A stretch of DNA of 64,000 nucleotides from Utricularia gibba. Lineage: Eukaryota; Streptophyta; Magnoliopsida; Lamiales; Lentibulariaceae. Of this stretch, positions 21,960-34,573 are shown piece by piece (within the stretch, counting starts at the first letter, position 1; every line of letters begins with the position of its first letter). Both the position numbers and the translations under genes were made by a program. Under the pieces are notes generated by a model that saw only the letters and a program-made list of their open reading frames with translations, was not told the origin of the DNA and made no database searches. The DNA is taken from NCBI GenBank assembly GCA_002189035.1, contig NEEC01000017.1, forward strand, positions 124,001 through 188,000, in the 5' to 3' direction.

Positions 21960-23943
21960 TACCTATTGTGCATGGAAACATGGGATACCAAAATTTCGCC
22001 ACTTGCTACACTCACACATGCCTTGACGAATCATCACTATTAGCTTCTTTTGTTTACCATTTTTTCTATGAGTGGTAACCAAAACCTTCATCTGAGCATG
22101 ATCAACTGCATTTATTGATGCATGAGGAATTGGTTTACCGTTTATTAGGTTGGTCTGCGAAAACAATGTGTCATTGATGCTGATGTAGTGACTTTTGTAG
22201 TCTATCAAAAAAGTAGTACTCATATCATGCAAATGTAGCATGTTCATAAAAAGAAAATCATTGGTAACTGTATTTGTGGTTATGCACCTAGAATCAATGA
22301 TACCTATGCCAAGAAGCACAAGGGTAGGTGTCTTGGTCCCTTCCATACTCCATTCATGCCTTCAATTTGATTTGTTCTTAAGTCCTACACCTACACAATA
22401 TGAAATAATGTAGAACAAACGCAAGATGAATATGATATTCATTATTGTACCTTACTCCTTCATCATATGCTAGAATCCATGATTCAGGCTATAACCTATT
22501 TAGGTAATCCCATCCTTTCGGATATATTTTATAAATTTCTTTCATGTAGAGCATCTATTTAGTTGTCAATGTGGCATATATGCCTTTCATATATAGTTTA
22601 CACATACACAAAAAGTTCCTATATTTTCCAAGAAAATTGGATCGCAAGTGGCTTATACAATATCTTTGTGAACCTTTATAGTCTAGTATGAATACCCTTA
22701 CTTTTAATATCGCATTTTCTATAAAGGGGCATCGATATGATATAAAGCAACATAGTCTGTTAGCAACCACATGTTGATCCAATAACTAAATAAACCAATG
22801 CCACCAAGCATCATTTTCATTGTCGACAAGTACAAAAGCAAGAGGCAAGAGAAGACTCGAAACATTTACTATTACGGCGATCAATACCTTATGAGAGTAT
22901 CACAAATATAGGTGGATGGCATCAATATTGATCACTAGCCGACAAAAATGGAATATTTGAATACATTGTCCAAAACACCAAAATATGTATTTCAATACCT
23001 TTGTTTCATATACGTCTGGTTGCTTGTGTTGATATTCCACAATGGTACTTGGATTTATAAGTTGTACTTCTAAAAACCATTAAGATGGAAGGGGTACTGA
23101 AGACTCCCATATCTCATAAACAATTTCATAGACTTTTCAAATGTCATACCATGCTCAATAAACAATTTCATAGCCTATTACCTCTTTGATCACCTGTTGA
23201 ATGATGCTGACTTTAGTACCGAAGTCTACATCAAGAAAAGATCTTGCACGTTATGTAATGTACGTCGGTGTGATATTTCGATGAGATAGTGAGTTTGAAC
23301 CCACGCATTTACATGTGTATGGCTCTTCAAGTGCAGTTATCTTCTAAACAGTATCATGAATTAAATACGCACAATGAACCATTTGCACTACTTGTTCATC
23401 TTGTAACAACGATATTCCACACATATCCCATCTTGCACTTTGTATATCCTAAATTCACATCCAATTTTGATTGTATACATCACCACTTCATTATGAAAAG
23501 CCTCCTTTCATGCAAATCTCTAATGTTAAGAGAACAGAGATTCTATCAAATGAATAGAGTTTGCAACATCCATGAAATATTCATCTTTATCTTCTCAATT
23601 ATTGGTGATAAAAGATGGAGGCATCCATTGTCTATCTCGAACATTAGCTAGCTCACTTATTTGAGGATTCACTGATGATCGTTTCTTGCTTCTCTTGTGT
23701 TTCCTTGTTTATATGTTCATCTTCGTCAAGTGCCTCATTCCCTTGTATATCGGAGTAGATGTCGTAGTATTGCATATGATCAATTGGAATGTCATTGCGA
23801 CCTAGAGAATCATTAGTACTGTAATCATCATACTCATGAGTTTCTTCACTTACATTAATATTGATTAAACAATAGTCATAAGCAGCATTCGATAAATATT
23901 GGACATTGCTTATTAGACAAAGCAACATCCAAAATATATACAT
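21960..23943 (-). pseudogene. MULE transposase, heavily decayed
   Basis: Reading leftward, there is an acidic N-terminal frame at 23653-23943 (EETHEYDDYSTNDSL..). It is followed by F.HGMTFEKSMKLFM near 23150, the MULE catalytic neighbourhood INIDAIHLY near 22930, and LLPLAFVLVDNENDAWWHWF near 22830. Next is the RYCISHLRSNF segment at 22600-22680. The C-terminal SWIM-type zinc finger CEC...GIPCFHA lies at about 21965-22020. Domain order is that of plant MuDR-type transposases, which cut and paste Mutator elements by binding the TIRs. Many stops and frameshifts break it, so it is inactive. Confidence 0.78.
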
Positions 23944-24474
23944 TCAGTTTTTTTAAAAAAATATTTCCAAATCAAAAATTTTGTTGTTTTAGTGGATGGA
24001 AATATTTTAGGGGCAACTCTTAGGTTGCTGATTTCTTAGTTATCGATTAAGAACTATATCACTTTATCTAAATGTTCATGTTTTGAAATAATAATATAGT
24101 ATGTATTCACTTATGAAACGTAGCGTGGCTTCTTCTTCGAAAGAGTGCTCAACATATGTGGTGTGCTACTTGTGTTCCTAAGCAGTATTCGGAAAATGTT
24201 GGGTATTATTTGTTATTAAACATAGCATCCAAAATATTTATGTTTAGATATTTTAAAAAAAAATTTCAAAAATATATTATATATCAATTATATCATTAAT
24301 TGTTACATGAGATAATATTTTAGGATTAAAAATAATGAGTTGAAATCATTTAATATATTTATTTTGAATAATATGCATGTGATTTGATTTAATATTACAA
24401 TATATTGATAATTATTACCATATTAAGAATATTTTTTTATATTTATTTTTAAACGGAATATCAAGAATATTTAT

Positions 24475-24550
24475 TTTGTAAAAAGTTTTGAGAGGATGAG
24501 TATTTTTAAAATTAAGGTGAAGAAAAATAGGTATGCTTGAAAATTGACCC
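24475..24550 (-). repeat. Right terminal inverted repeat of the MULE
   Basis: On the minus strand it reads GGGTCAATTTTCAAGCATAC, then CACCTTAATTTTAAAAATAC and TCATCCTCTCAAAAC, matching the left repeat. The 9-bp candidate target duplication follows at 24551-24559. Confidence 0.7.
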
Positions 24551-24559
24551 GTTGTTAGT

Positions 24560-25197
24560 ATGACAATCATAGGGGCTGTGATAGTACACCATAACGACAT
24601 TGGAGATCCTGCGTGTCCAAAATTTGGACCTTTCATAAAGATGTGGATTCTGCTTTTATTGCCTAGTTCACGAATATGGTACCAGAATCGATAGGTTCAG
24701 TTTGGATAGGAGGATATGTACTCCGGCCCGGCGCAGCCCATTTGTAGTCTCTGTGCTCAACACCGATTCTATACTGTACTTTGAACAGGTCAACACGCTT
24801 TGTATACCCTCCTGATTGGTTTGGTTCCCCGTAAATTAATTACTGTTTCCTTTTTCTAGAAAAAAAAAACATAAATATCCATTTTGATCTTATTAATAAA
24901 TAAAAGCACGCAGTACGCACACTGGATTTAATTTGGGGAGATCCTGCAAAACAATAAAACTGAGATTGGAGGAAGAACTGCAAAATGTCGTTGTAATGTA
25001 TTTGCTAACCCCAAATCAGAACAGCAGTAATTTGTGGAGAGAGGAAGGAAGAAGCAGAGAGCTCTGAACCGAGAAGCAGCAGTTTCTCCATTCTTCTAGA
25101 TGCCCTCGACCCAGTTCTGCATCTGCTGCACTCCGCTCACATTGCCAAGGGAACTACAACGGTGGAGTAGAGAAGCTTCAGCCGCTACCGTGTGAGA
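24560..25197 (+). promoter_or_regulatory. Upstream region and 5' UTR of TTL
   Basis: About 640 bp separate the MULE end from the TTL start codon. The last 250 bases are less AT-rich and contain purine-rich (GAGAGGAAGGAAGAAGCAGAGAG) transcript-leader-like sequence. I could not fix a TATA box or transcription start. No other gene is seen. Confidence 0.45.
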
Positions 25198-27882
25198 ATG
25201 TCTCCACAACCGGCTAAATCCAAGCGTTTGGACTTGGAATCATTTCCAGATTTGTTGAGGAACAAATTAGCATATGGGGAAGACCAGAATAAGCCAGATT
25301 TCAGAGAACTTGATTTGGGCTCGCCTATTTCGCCACTTCGGACAAGAACTGGCGGTAGGCTAACTGGCACTACCACTACATCGAGTTGCAGCTCTAGCTC
25401 CTCAGGATCGTTTCCAGACCGTGTTTCAACAGGAACCAATTCGGATCTGCCAAGAAAGTCTGGTTCAAATCCCAACAGCCATTCCGGAGAGATTTCGGTC
25501 CAAAGTTCACCTCCCCCGGCCCGAAAAATCAGGCATGTTCACAGTCGGTCGGAGTCTGTAGTGTCCCACTCTCCTATATCCTCCGGCTCTGGTTCCGTTA
25601 CATCTCCAGCCGGCAATGTGCTTCCCAGTGGTAACATTTGCCCATCTGGCCTGATTTTTAAATCTGCCATCACAAATAGATCAGCTAGACCCGACTTATT
25701 GGGTTCTGGTTCCGCAGACTACGGCAGCGGCAGCGTAATGCGGGGCTTTGTTTCATCAAAACCCAATACAGAAAGCGGACCGCCGAGCTACCCTAATAGG
25801 CTATTGGTTGGTTCGGATCCGGGGAAGAAAACTGTAGGGAGCAGTAATAGTGATCCGGACGAGTTTAGAAGAATGGGTAATGAGAGTCATAAAAAGGGCA
25901 ACTTCGCTGAGGCTCTGAGCTTCTATAACAAGGCCATTGCTATATCTCCAATGAACCCTGCGTATCGGTTCAATCGCTCCGCAGCTCTAATGGGCATGAA
26001 ACGTCTTGCTGAAGCTGCGGCAGAATGCGAGATGGCCGTTAAGTTGGATCCCGGGTACGCGAGGGCTCGCCATCGTCTTGGATCTCTGTTTCTTAGGTGA
26101 GTTTTACCGGTTCCTTCTGCAATATAACGTTTTTTTTTTTTTTTTGGCCCCTTGCATCGGTAGATTTTCGCGTGTTCTAACTTGTCGTGCTTTATAGAGG
26201 CTTCTCATTATCGTTACCTATGGCGCTTGGGTTGTAGACAAGCTTCAATTACTAGAGTTCCCTTTGCCTATGGCATTTTTTGTATGTAGATATGTATTAA
26301 TTCCAAGAAATGCAGCCTTGGCCAGATTGAGCATGCGAGGAAGCACATTTTTTTTACGGGAATAAAACAAGATTCAACGCTGTTGCTTAAACTTCAATGT
26401 GTGGAAAAACATCTGAGCATATGCGGTGATGCTCGTAGAGCTGGCGATTGGAGAAGCATGTTGAAAGAGATAGATGCTGCCATTGCTTGCGGAGTTGAAG
26501 CATCACCTCAGGTTGTTATGAGTCTTAGGTTGAATACCATAAGTCTGATGCAGTTTGACTCTCATTCCGTAATGACACGATTTGTTGCTCATTCAGTTTT
26601 GGGCGTGTAGAGTTGAAGCCTTGCTGAGGCTCCATCATTTAGACGATGCAATTTCAGCTTTTTCAAATGTGGATATCAGCGAAGCATCTGCAGGTTTGCA
26701 GTCGAGGATGTTTGGGATGCTATCAGAGGCTTATATTTTATTTGTTAGAAGTCAGATTAAGCTTGCTGAAGGAAGGTGAGTTTCAAATACGAACAGTTGT
26801 TTTAATGGAGATTTTTCAAGTCTGCCATTTTAGTGATAAACAACCGCAGGTTCGATGAGGCACTTATGGATATTGAGAGAGCTGGACAAATGGACGCGCA
26901 GAATCCTGAAGTTGCATCTTTGCTTAACAATGTGAAGATGGTGAACCGAGCACGTGCTCATGGGAATGAGTTATACAAGTCATGCAGATTCACAGAGGCC
27001 TGTTCGGCATATGCTGAAGGTCTCCGGATGGATCCCACGAATTCCGTTCTCTACTGCAACAGGGCAGCTTGCTGGTTTATGCTTGGTCAGTGGGAACGAT
27101 GCTTAGATGATTGCAACCAAGCCCTTCGTATCCAACCCCGCTACACCAAAGCTCTCATGCGCAGGGCAGCCGCATGTTCCAAGGTAAATGCATGCCTTTC
27201 TTTTTTTTTTGTAATTATGTTAATACTAGCAGTCTGATCAGAAATGTATTGTGATGGAGTATAGCTAGAGCGTTGGAAGGAGGCTGTTAGGGACTATGAA
27301 GCTCTGAGAAAAGAACTGCCGGATGATAATGAGATTGCCGAATCATTGTTTCACGTACAAGTGGCGTTGAAGAAATCTCTCGGAGAAGATGTATCGAACT
27401 TGAAATTTGGCGGGGAGGTGGAGTCGGTTTCAAGCGTTGAACAATTCCGAGCCACTATATCATCCCCCTGTAAGTGTTGCTTTGACCTCCTCATCAAACG
27501 GATGGTCCTCATGCTGTATGAGTATCTGGTATTCTTACAGGTGCTTCAGTGGTCCATTTCAGAACAAGTTACAATTTCGAATGCAAACAGATATCGCCCT
27601 TCCTGGACACACTGTGCACCAAATATCCATCTGTCAACTTTCTCCAGGTAATGTGTAGTGGAGGGATTTTTTAGCTCGTGCCTGCCATCGTTTTCTTAAA
27701 GATGCATTTGCTGCTATGCGTTGAAGGTGGATATTGAGGAGGCGTTTGCAGTCGCCCAGGCAGAGAATGTGAGAGTAGTGCCAACTTTCAAGATATACAG
27801 GAAGGGGAACCGGATGAAGGAAATGGTTTGCCCTAGTCGGCAAGTGCTGGAATCATCGGTGAGACATTATAGCAGCACGTGA
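25198..27882 (+). CDS. TTL: TPR and thioredoxin-like protein TTL
   Basis: Seven exons: 25198-26096, 26316-26511, 26597-26775, 26850-27183, 27265-27469, 27541-27647 and 27727-27882. They join at GT-AG sites into 2076 bases, 691 residues, close to the roughly 700 of Arabidopsis TTL1/3/4. The first ATG in the frame is 25198. Residues about 15-215 are a Ser/Gly-rich disordered region with the TTL signature [16 protein letters not shown]. TPRs follow at about 219-300 and 455-560 ([40 protein letters not shown]). A C-terminal thioredoxin-like domain (about 590-691) has [13 protein letters not shown] but no CxxC, so no redox activity is expected. Family members are cytosolic or membrane-associated scaffolds in brassinosteroid and osmotic-stress responses. 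The gene is intact. Which TTL paralogue it is cannot be decided here. Confidence 0.93.
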
Positions 27883-29277
27883 AGAGTGTATTGAGTCCAC
27901 AATGTCACAGTCTCAGCCATTCGTACGGCGAGCAAGCGGGGACGGGGGGGAAGGTCATGAGCATCACCCCTGAACACCAACCGGCCATTGCATCTTTCAG
28001 TTTGGGAACATTGTTAGTATCAGAACCGTGGGGAGGAGGGGGTTTGCAAAGGCGTCAGCAACAGCAGCATATTATTCATTGGTAGGCCGGAAGGAGCCAG
28101 ATTTGTGCAGCAAGAGGATCGTTGTTAAGAAAATGTAGCTTCTGGGGGCACCAGATGCTCTCACCCGCATAGTTTATTCATTCACCAACCTTTTTGCCTT
28201 TTCTTTTCTTCCATTCGTTTCTGGCTCGCTTGGACTATATCCATAAGCGTGTTCCTTCACTTTTTTTGTGTTGTTTACAGTGGAGTAAGCTCGGCACCGG
28301 GAGAGAAACCTTATAAAGTTGGTGAATGCGTGCGTCTGATGGATACCCTGAAAATGGAGACCCCTGGTTCGTGTTAGCGCCTTCGTCGTCCATAGCGTTC
28401 CATGTACTGTGCTAGCTTGCTGTAGATGATAATGGCCATTAGTATGACTACTGGTATTAGTATTGGTGTTAGTATTAATAGGCAGGACAGGGGAATTGAA
28501 TGCAGAGAGAGAGGAGCGGTGGGGGGTTTGGAAAAGCGTATCACCTTGCCACCCACGCATTTAAATCGAACACGTTTGTAGCGTGATCCCATAAATGTAT
28601 GTTACAGGTGCTAGTTTTTGGGGGTCATTTTGAAATCTAGTTACTCAAAAAGTAATTTTAAAAAAATAAACAACTATGTGTATTATATGACAAATTTAGT
28701 TATCTTTTATTTTTTATTTTATTTTATTGTTTTAGTTTTCTTTTAATTATATTTATTAATAGTATTTGGAATGTCTTTTTAAAAAAATCGAACTATATTA
28801 TAGTATAATCATATGTTTATTTTATTAAATTTCAATATAAAAAAAATTGAGAATTTACAATGACATATGCTAAATAAATGTAGTAGTTATATGATACATG
28901 TAATTTATATTATTTTTTATAAAAAATTAAAACAATGCTATTATATCATTGATTCCAAAAAAAAAAAAAAACACATCGAATTATTTAAGATAATGATATA
29001 ATGAACAATTAATTTTAATTATTGAAATGTAAGAAAATCATAATTTAGAATTTTACATTTAGAGTTTAGGGTTTTACATTTAGAGTTTATGATTTTACAT
29101 ATATATATATGAGATATAGATTATCTCATAAATTTTTTTTATCTCCATCACTAATAATTTAAAATAGCAATCTCATCTTTAGGGTACTCTCTATCACATG
29201 TTATTGATAATATTTATGTGTATGAACAATAAAAAAAGTTATCACAATACAATATAAAGTATAAAACCAATACAGTA
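27883..29277. other. TTL 3' region and AT-rich spacer, no gene seen
   Basis: 27883 to about 28600 is mixed sequence, probably the TTL 3' UTR and flank. A minus-strand open stretch at 28174-28560 has no domain and a run of Asn/Thr codons (NTNTNTNTSS) from a microsatellite near 28437-28485. From 28600 the DNA is very AT-rich. Two near-identical 21-base units (TTTTACATTTAGAGTTTAxxx) sit at about 29050-29095. Confidence 0.5.
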
Positions 29278-29505
29278 TCTCACAAGTTTGTGTATGCACA
29301 TGCATCTCATGGGTTTGTGTAGGCGTATGATCTCATGGGTTTGTATATGCATATGCATCTCACGGATTTGTGCAGGCACATGATCTCACGGGTTTGTGTA
29401 TGCACATGCATCTCACGGGTTTGTGCAGGCACATGATCTCATGGGTTTATGTATGCACATCATTCACGGGCTTGTGTATGCACAAAATTTATGGGTTTGT
29501 GTATA
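29278..29505 (+). repeat. 26-27-bp minisatellite, about eight to nine units
   Basis: Successive variants of 'TCTCACGGGTTTGTGTATGCACATGCA' follow one another: TCTCATGGGTTTGTGTAGGCGTATGA, TCTCACGGATTTGTGCAGGCACATGA, TCTCACGGGTTTGTGCAGGCACATGA and others. Two subtypes partly alternate (TATGCACATGCA versus AGGCACATGA), suggesting a higher-order 53-bp unit. The array decays after 29460. The open frame across it is a translated repeat, not a gene. Confidence 0.85.
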
Positions 29506-29845
29506 ATGCAATGAATCATTTGAATGCTATATTTTTTTTTTACATTTTGTAATATCCATGTATGTATATAAGTCATTCAACACAATTAGTAATGAATCAT
29601 GGCGAATCCAATTCCAGATATGAAGATGTAGTTCCAAAGGTTTTTATGGAGGGAATATTATTGTATATGAGAAAGGTTAACATGGTTATGATAAAGATTT
29701 GATGGCTTTTTACAATTATCATCGTGATTTAGCATCTACAGATATGAAGATGTAGTTCTATGAACTGCTAGATCTCGACTTGTCAAAGCACGCTCTCAGT
29801 ATTTATGCTCAATATTTCGATATCCACACCTAGGGTACGCGATAT

Positions 29846-30860
29846 ATGGATCTAACATTAGATTACGATGTTATATTTTTGAACCATTCCAATCACTATG
29901 GAATGGCTTTGGATATCTTTATTTCTAGTTATGTGCATGTAGTAGCGACGATGAGATCATTCAATCTAAACCAATCATCTTCTAGCAATTCTTATGAGAA
30001 TCAATACTTGCCACATGGATTGAATAATCCAAATTCATTGGGGGTGATATAATGTATTCTATAGTAGAATATCAAACTATTTGCAATGATGAAAATTACA
30101 ATCCAGAGGAATCTCACCATTCTAAAGACCATATGATTGATAGTTTTGCTGATTGTGATCATGATTGTGATTTACAAGGAGAAGAGCAATCTAAGCACTG
30201 GGTTCCAAATAAATTTATAGTAAATGTAACCAGAAACATAGATGCTCAAGAAGATGAAAGTGACGAGATACCATGTCTCTTGGTGAAGGGTCAATTATTT
30301 CCCATCAAGGAATCATTCCGATCGGTTGTTGTTGATTACTCTCAACAGATAGGCCGTGAGTATCATGTTACGGATAGTGATACCACACATCTTGAATTAC
30401 GTTGCTCTTTACGAGCAACCCAAGACTACAAATGGAGAGTACAAGTAGGACAATCTAAAAGGCTTATGGCATGGAAAATCTCTACTGTTGAAAAGTTCTA
30501 TACATGTAGATGTCTCGGCCTTCGTTCATTTAACCGTAGAAACATTGGATCGGAATACATAGCAAGAATAGCAATTCCCTTTACTCAAAAAGGATATACG
30601 AACGAAGGTTAGCACAATCCAAACAACAATTAATACTGAGACTGGTTATGTTATTCCATATCATTGAGTATGGTATGGAGTACGACGAGGGTTTGAATTA
30701 ATACATGGAACTTGGGAGTCATCAGTACAAAAGCTCCCTACTTTTCTACAAGAGGTAATGATCCAAAATCCCAGATCAATTGTTAAGTTCGAGAATAAGC
30801 CTAGAGACACATTACATTTTGTTTTTTAGGCTTTTGGTCCTTGCATCAACGCTTATCAAT
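29846..30860 (+). pseudogene. Second MULE transposase relic, N-terminal part
   Basis: Frames at 29846-30049 and 30052-30612 resemble the N-terminus of MuDR-type transposases. An acidic stretch (HDCDLQGEEQSKHWVPNKF) is followed by the MuDR DNA-binding-type region: GQLFPIKESFRSVVVDYSQQIGREYHVTDSDTTHLELRC, KWRVQVGQSKRLMAWKISTVEKFYTC. A first stop is at 30050-30052, and similarity continues weakly past 30612 (PYH..EYGMEYDEG frame pieces). The catalytic domain is missing: LTR family B sequence begins at 30864. It is oriented opposite to the first MULE. Confidence 0.7.
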
Positions 30861-30863
30861 AGT

Positions 30864-30980
30864 TGATAACACATATTTTTGAGTGGCTCAATATATGGAA
30901 TTTACTCATTTTATGCTACAAAAATGAAGCTTAATTGCCTGTTTCTATATTTTTGCACTTTTAGTCTTAATTGGGAGAAT
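30864..30980 (+). repeat. 5' end fragment of LTR family B
   Basis: TGATAACACATATTTTTGAGTG and the next roughly 110 bases match the start of the solo LTR at 1638 (GTGCTACAAAAAT.. and TTTTTGCGC.. equivalents). Similarity is lost after TCTTAATTGGGA at about 30975. Confidence 0.75.
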
Positions 30981-30985
30981 AACTT

Positions 30986-31969
30986 TTGTCAACTGAATGA
31001 TGAATCCATATCACACAAACATCATTATTTGAATTGTCATATGCAATACTTTCTTTTTTGACTAAGTGATCTACTAAATGATAAAGTCAAGTTTATTTGA
31101 ATTGAGTCCCACAAGATAAAAAGACTGTATCGAAGTGAGCTATTTGGGTGTAGAAAGAAATGATCCATATTTTCATGATATATTTCAAATATATAATATA
31201 AAGAATGAACTTCTAATACTTGAAAGGGGCTTCTATTTAAGTTAGATTTTCCATTCAGTTGTAAAAGAGAAGAAGAGTTAGGAGAATGAAAAATGTTTTG
31301 AGTCTTGAAAATAAGATGAAGTAGAAAAAAATATTGTGAGAGTTAGAGATAAAATACCATTTTTTAGAAAGAAAATCAATTATGCTCTGATATCATGTTG
31401 AAAGTCTCAAAAATAAAGAAAATAAAAAATGAGTTTATATCATTCGAAAATCTATTAAAATAAATGATTTTTAGAAAGTAAATTACTTGTACTCTAATAT
31501 TATATATCTTATACATATTAATTTATATAATCATGAACTATGGAAAGTATCATATTTCTATATTATCTGGTGCCACAAAATAAAACAAGGGTATAAATTA
31601 TTAAACTAAAGAAATTCTCGATGAAAGAAAAAGATAAAATTATCAAAATAACGTCCATGAACTACACTAAATCAAACTCAAGTTTTCTAGACTATGGAGG
31701 ATAAGAAAAAGTCTCAATATGAAATTTGTAATATGAAACAAGTAATAATGAGGGATCAAAGTAACATCGTTATACTTTTACCTAATGACTGTGTTTGGTA
31801 GAAAGTATAAAGGGGGATAATTAAATAAGAAAAGTAAAATATGATGTTTGGTAGGTGGGATAAATTATATTTCGGATAATTTATACCATGAATATGAGAT
31901 AAAATAATGAAAGATGAAGGATTGGGATAAAATTATATTGTCATATGCCCTCTCTTCATATACACTTTT
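30986..31969. other. AT-rich spacer, no gene seen
   Basis: No frame has a family signature. A GTTTGGTAG-type string occurs at about 31793 and 31846, within a stretch (31785-31960) rich in GGATAAATTATA-like words. This could be a small MITE, but I could not define its ends. Confidence 0.35.
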
Positions 31970-33213
31970 TGATAAATGGAAATTTTAGCAATGTTGTTGC
32001 AATAAAATTAAATTTCCGTATCAAATAAATTTATAAGCCCTAATCCTCACAAAATACAAATTAAACACAAAGTGTACAGTGGAATTCAGAATCGATCACA
32101 AGGAGCTTGTACTTGCTAAGTATTTTATCAGATGTAAAATTTGGAATAACAGTGGATCTTAATCTAAGCTCGAACTAATAGTGGTAAGCAAGTTCAATAA
32201 ATGAAATCAGGTCTCAATACTAAAGGTAACAAGTACTAGTTCTAACTCAAAGTAATACTAAGATGCCTTAAACAGGAGGTGTGATGCTAAAATGCCTAAC
32301 TTAATCTAACATGTTCTTACATTCACAACTTCAAATAATCTAAGTCTACCCAGGTCATTTATCATATTTTCGGTTAAGCTAATCCCCAATATCATCACCA
32401 ATATTGCAATTAGGTCTACCTGCATACAAAACATATAGAATTAGGTCTACCCGATTTTACTAGTTCTACCCCGGACTCATACCTACTATTCTCGTCTTGA
32501 TTTGTTGGTCTGCCTCTAAATCAAGCATCTTAGTTGTGAAACTACTTGTTTCCCTCCTTAGGTCTACGCATGGAATGATAGAAATAAAAACTAAGAAACA
32601 ATGATAAATTTTATTATGAATCCTAGATCCACACCACTATGTTTTACCTTAAGGCATCCCTAGCATTCTAGCTACTCATAGTTTGAAGGCAAAATGTGAT
32701 AACATTAACACAAAACAGCAAAAATGTCAAAAACATCATGAGAAAGTTGGTTGCTGAAACTAAAAATGTCAACAAATGAAAGTAAAGCAATAGAGTTCTG
32801 GTTTCCGTCTGCTACTGGTCACAAGTCGGAACAGTAGCACTGGACTGAATCTTAGTCTTCTTCCTTCACATTGAAGGTTCTTCTCTAGAAAATCGCACTC
32901 CTTCTCCTTCTGGTTCAGTATTCTTTGTGTTTGAGTTCGGGGAAAACCCCCTCGTGTGTGTGCTGCTAACTGCTGCTCCCACCCATTTGCAACTCTCTCT
33001 CTTCCATTTTTTTTTTATCTGTCTTGCACTTCCTAAAACAAGTACAATCTCTGATAGTTCTGCTGCTCCTGCCCCTGGCTTGCAGACTGTCGCCGCGACA
33101 ATGTACTCATTGCTCCCTGCACCCTCGTGACTTGCACGAAATCCTGATTTCTTCCATGATTTTCGGGTTGCTACTAAACTCATTGATTTAGCTCACTAAT
33201 ACACCAAAAATCA
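31970..33213 (-). repeat. LTR of family B (diverged subtype), reverse orientation
   Basis: From TGATAAATGGAAATTTTAGC at 31970 to ACCAAAAATCA at 33213, this 1244-bp unit has TG...CA ends. It aligns as reverse complement with the LTR copy at about 42800-43849, sharing the GATTAAGACCACTGTTATTCC-type, AGGTAGACC and GATCGACC segments. Its 5' terminus (minus-strand start TGATTTTTGGTGTATTAG) differs from the TGATAACACATATT subtype. Flanking CTTTT and CATTT are at best an imperfect duplication. An open minus-strand frame at 32866-33183 is LTR sequence. Confidence 0.72.
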
Positions 33214-34573
33214 CATTTCCCCTAATTATATAAAAATACTTTAAACTATAAAATTAATAATTAAATATAATTAAAAATATTTTGATTTTTATATTATAAA
33301 AGTAAGAAAATTTGTATGCTATCACTTTTTTATCCTAGGTATAACTTATTCATATACCAAATATACTCAGTGTTTTACTACCACATAAAAATTGGTATTA
33401 TCTTCAATTGAGAGTTATGAGTAAAGATTCTAGTTGTTTTTAATAGGAATACACATGAGAAGAAAGATTTTATTTGTAACTAGAAAAAAAATTGAACCAT
33501 TTCTTGCTAAAAAAACTTATAATAAAAAATAGTCTTCAAACGGTTAATCTAGTTTAATAGTACATAATTATTAATTACGACTCTATCCTACATGTATTAC
33601 GAAAATACTTCGGGTTAGACATATTCAATACATATGGAATTTATTATATAATACATATTTTGAATGATTGATTGAAGCAATAAAAATTATTACTTAAATT
33701 GAGAAGGAAAAGTATTTACTACACACTAGCTTGAACTTCTTAGATGTTGATAAGATAGAAATGAGGAGGGTTTCAACCAAGTGAAGATAATAAGAGTAAA
33801 TCTATCACAGAACATTACAAAAGATCGAACATAAAAAAAAATTTAAAAGAAAAAAAAAAAAATATCATGTGTACTATAATGGAAGAGAAATTAAAATTAA
33901 AAAAATCAATAAAATATAAAAAAAATGTTTATTATTTGGATTTTAAATGAGTTTTATGGTGTACTTAAAAATTTTCTCGTTTTTTGTAAATGTATGTACA
34001 TAGGCTGAACTTTACGCATTTGATTTTGTTAAACATTACATGAATCCACATATATAATATATACAAATTGATAAAAGATCGATTTATATGAATCCATGTA
34101 AACCATTCAAGTCTATCCCAATTTTATTATTGAAATGCATAAAAGAATTCTTTATTTTTCTTTTCAAATATTGTAAATGCACATTTGGAGTGCCTTGAAT
34201 TTACTAAATTTTTTTTAAGCACATCACATCAATATGTTTGATGCATAAAATATTTTACTCTTATTTAACATCACAAAGTTATACTGATAGTACATTGATT
34301 TATTTGAATAAAAAAGGCATGAATATAATATATCATTTAATTTGTTTTAAAATCATGTGATTCCTTTGTTTTTTTAATTTAAAAATACAAGATATTGCAA
34401 CCACATATTTATGATACTTAAATTTTTAATTTAATTAGACACAATAAATCAATATTTGTAGTATTCAAATAATTTATTTATTTTTTAATTAAGTTTACAA
34501 TGAGGAAGAGGTTATCACTCAAACCTTGATGACCATCTATGCATCATCCATTTTTGTAGGAATTGCTTCAAGC
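33214..34573. other. Very AT-rich stretch, no gene seen
   Basis: The stretch is dominated by A/T runs, including A-rich tracts around 33830-33930. No open frame of note, no family motif and no clear terminal repeats were recognised. Confidence 0.55.

Larger units (their letters stand above)
17925..24550 (-). mobile_element. Old MULE (Mutator-like element) with terminal inverted repeats
   Basis: About 75 bp at 17925-18000 is the imperfect reverse complement of about 24475-24550. The shared core is CACCTTAATTTTAAAAATA followed by CATCCTCTCAA. Just outside these ends are 9-bp candidates for target duplication, GTTCTTATT (17916-17924) and GTTGTTAGT (24551-24559), matching at 7 of 9. Nine-base duplications and long TIRs are typical of Mutator elements. 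A decayed MULE transposase lies inside on the minus strand at about 21960-23940. The 6.6-kb element ends 640 bp before the TTL start codon. Confidence 0.72.

Noticed and set aside
28174-28592. Minus-strand open stretch of 128 codons after TTL
   Set aside because: Contains a translated Asn/Thr microsatellite and no domain; probably TTL 3' flank.
29040-29100. Telomere-like TTTAGGG string next to TTTAGAG
   Set aside because: Only one TTTAGGG heptamer, in a doubled 21-base AT-rich unit; not an interstitial telomere array.
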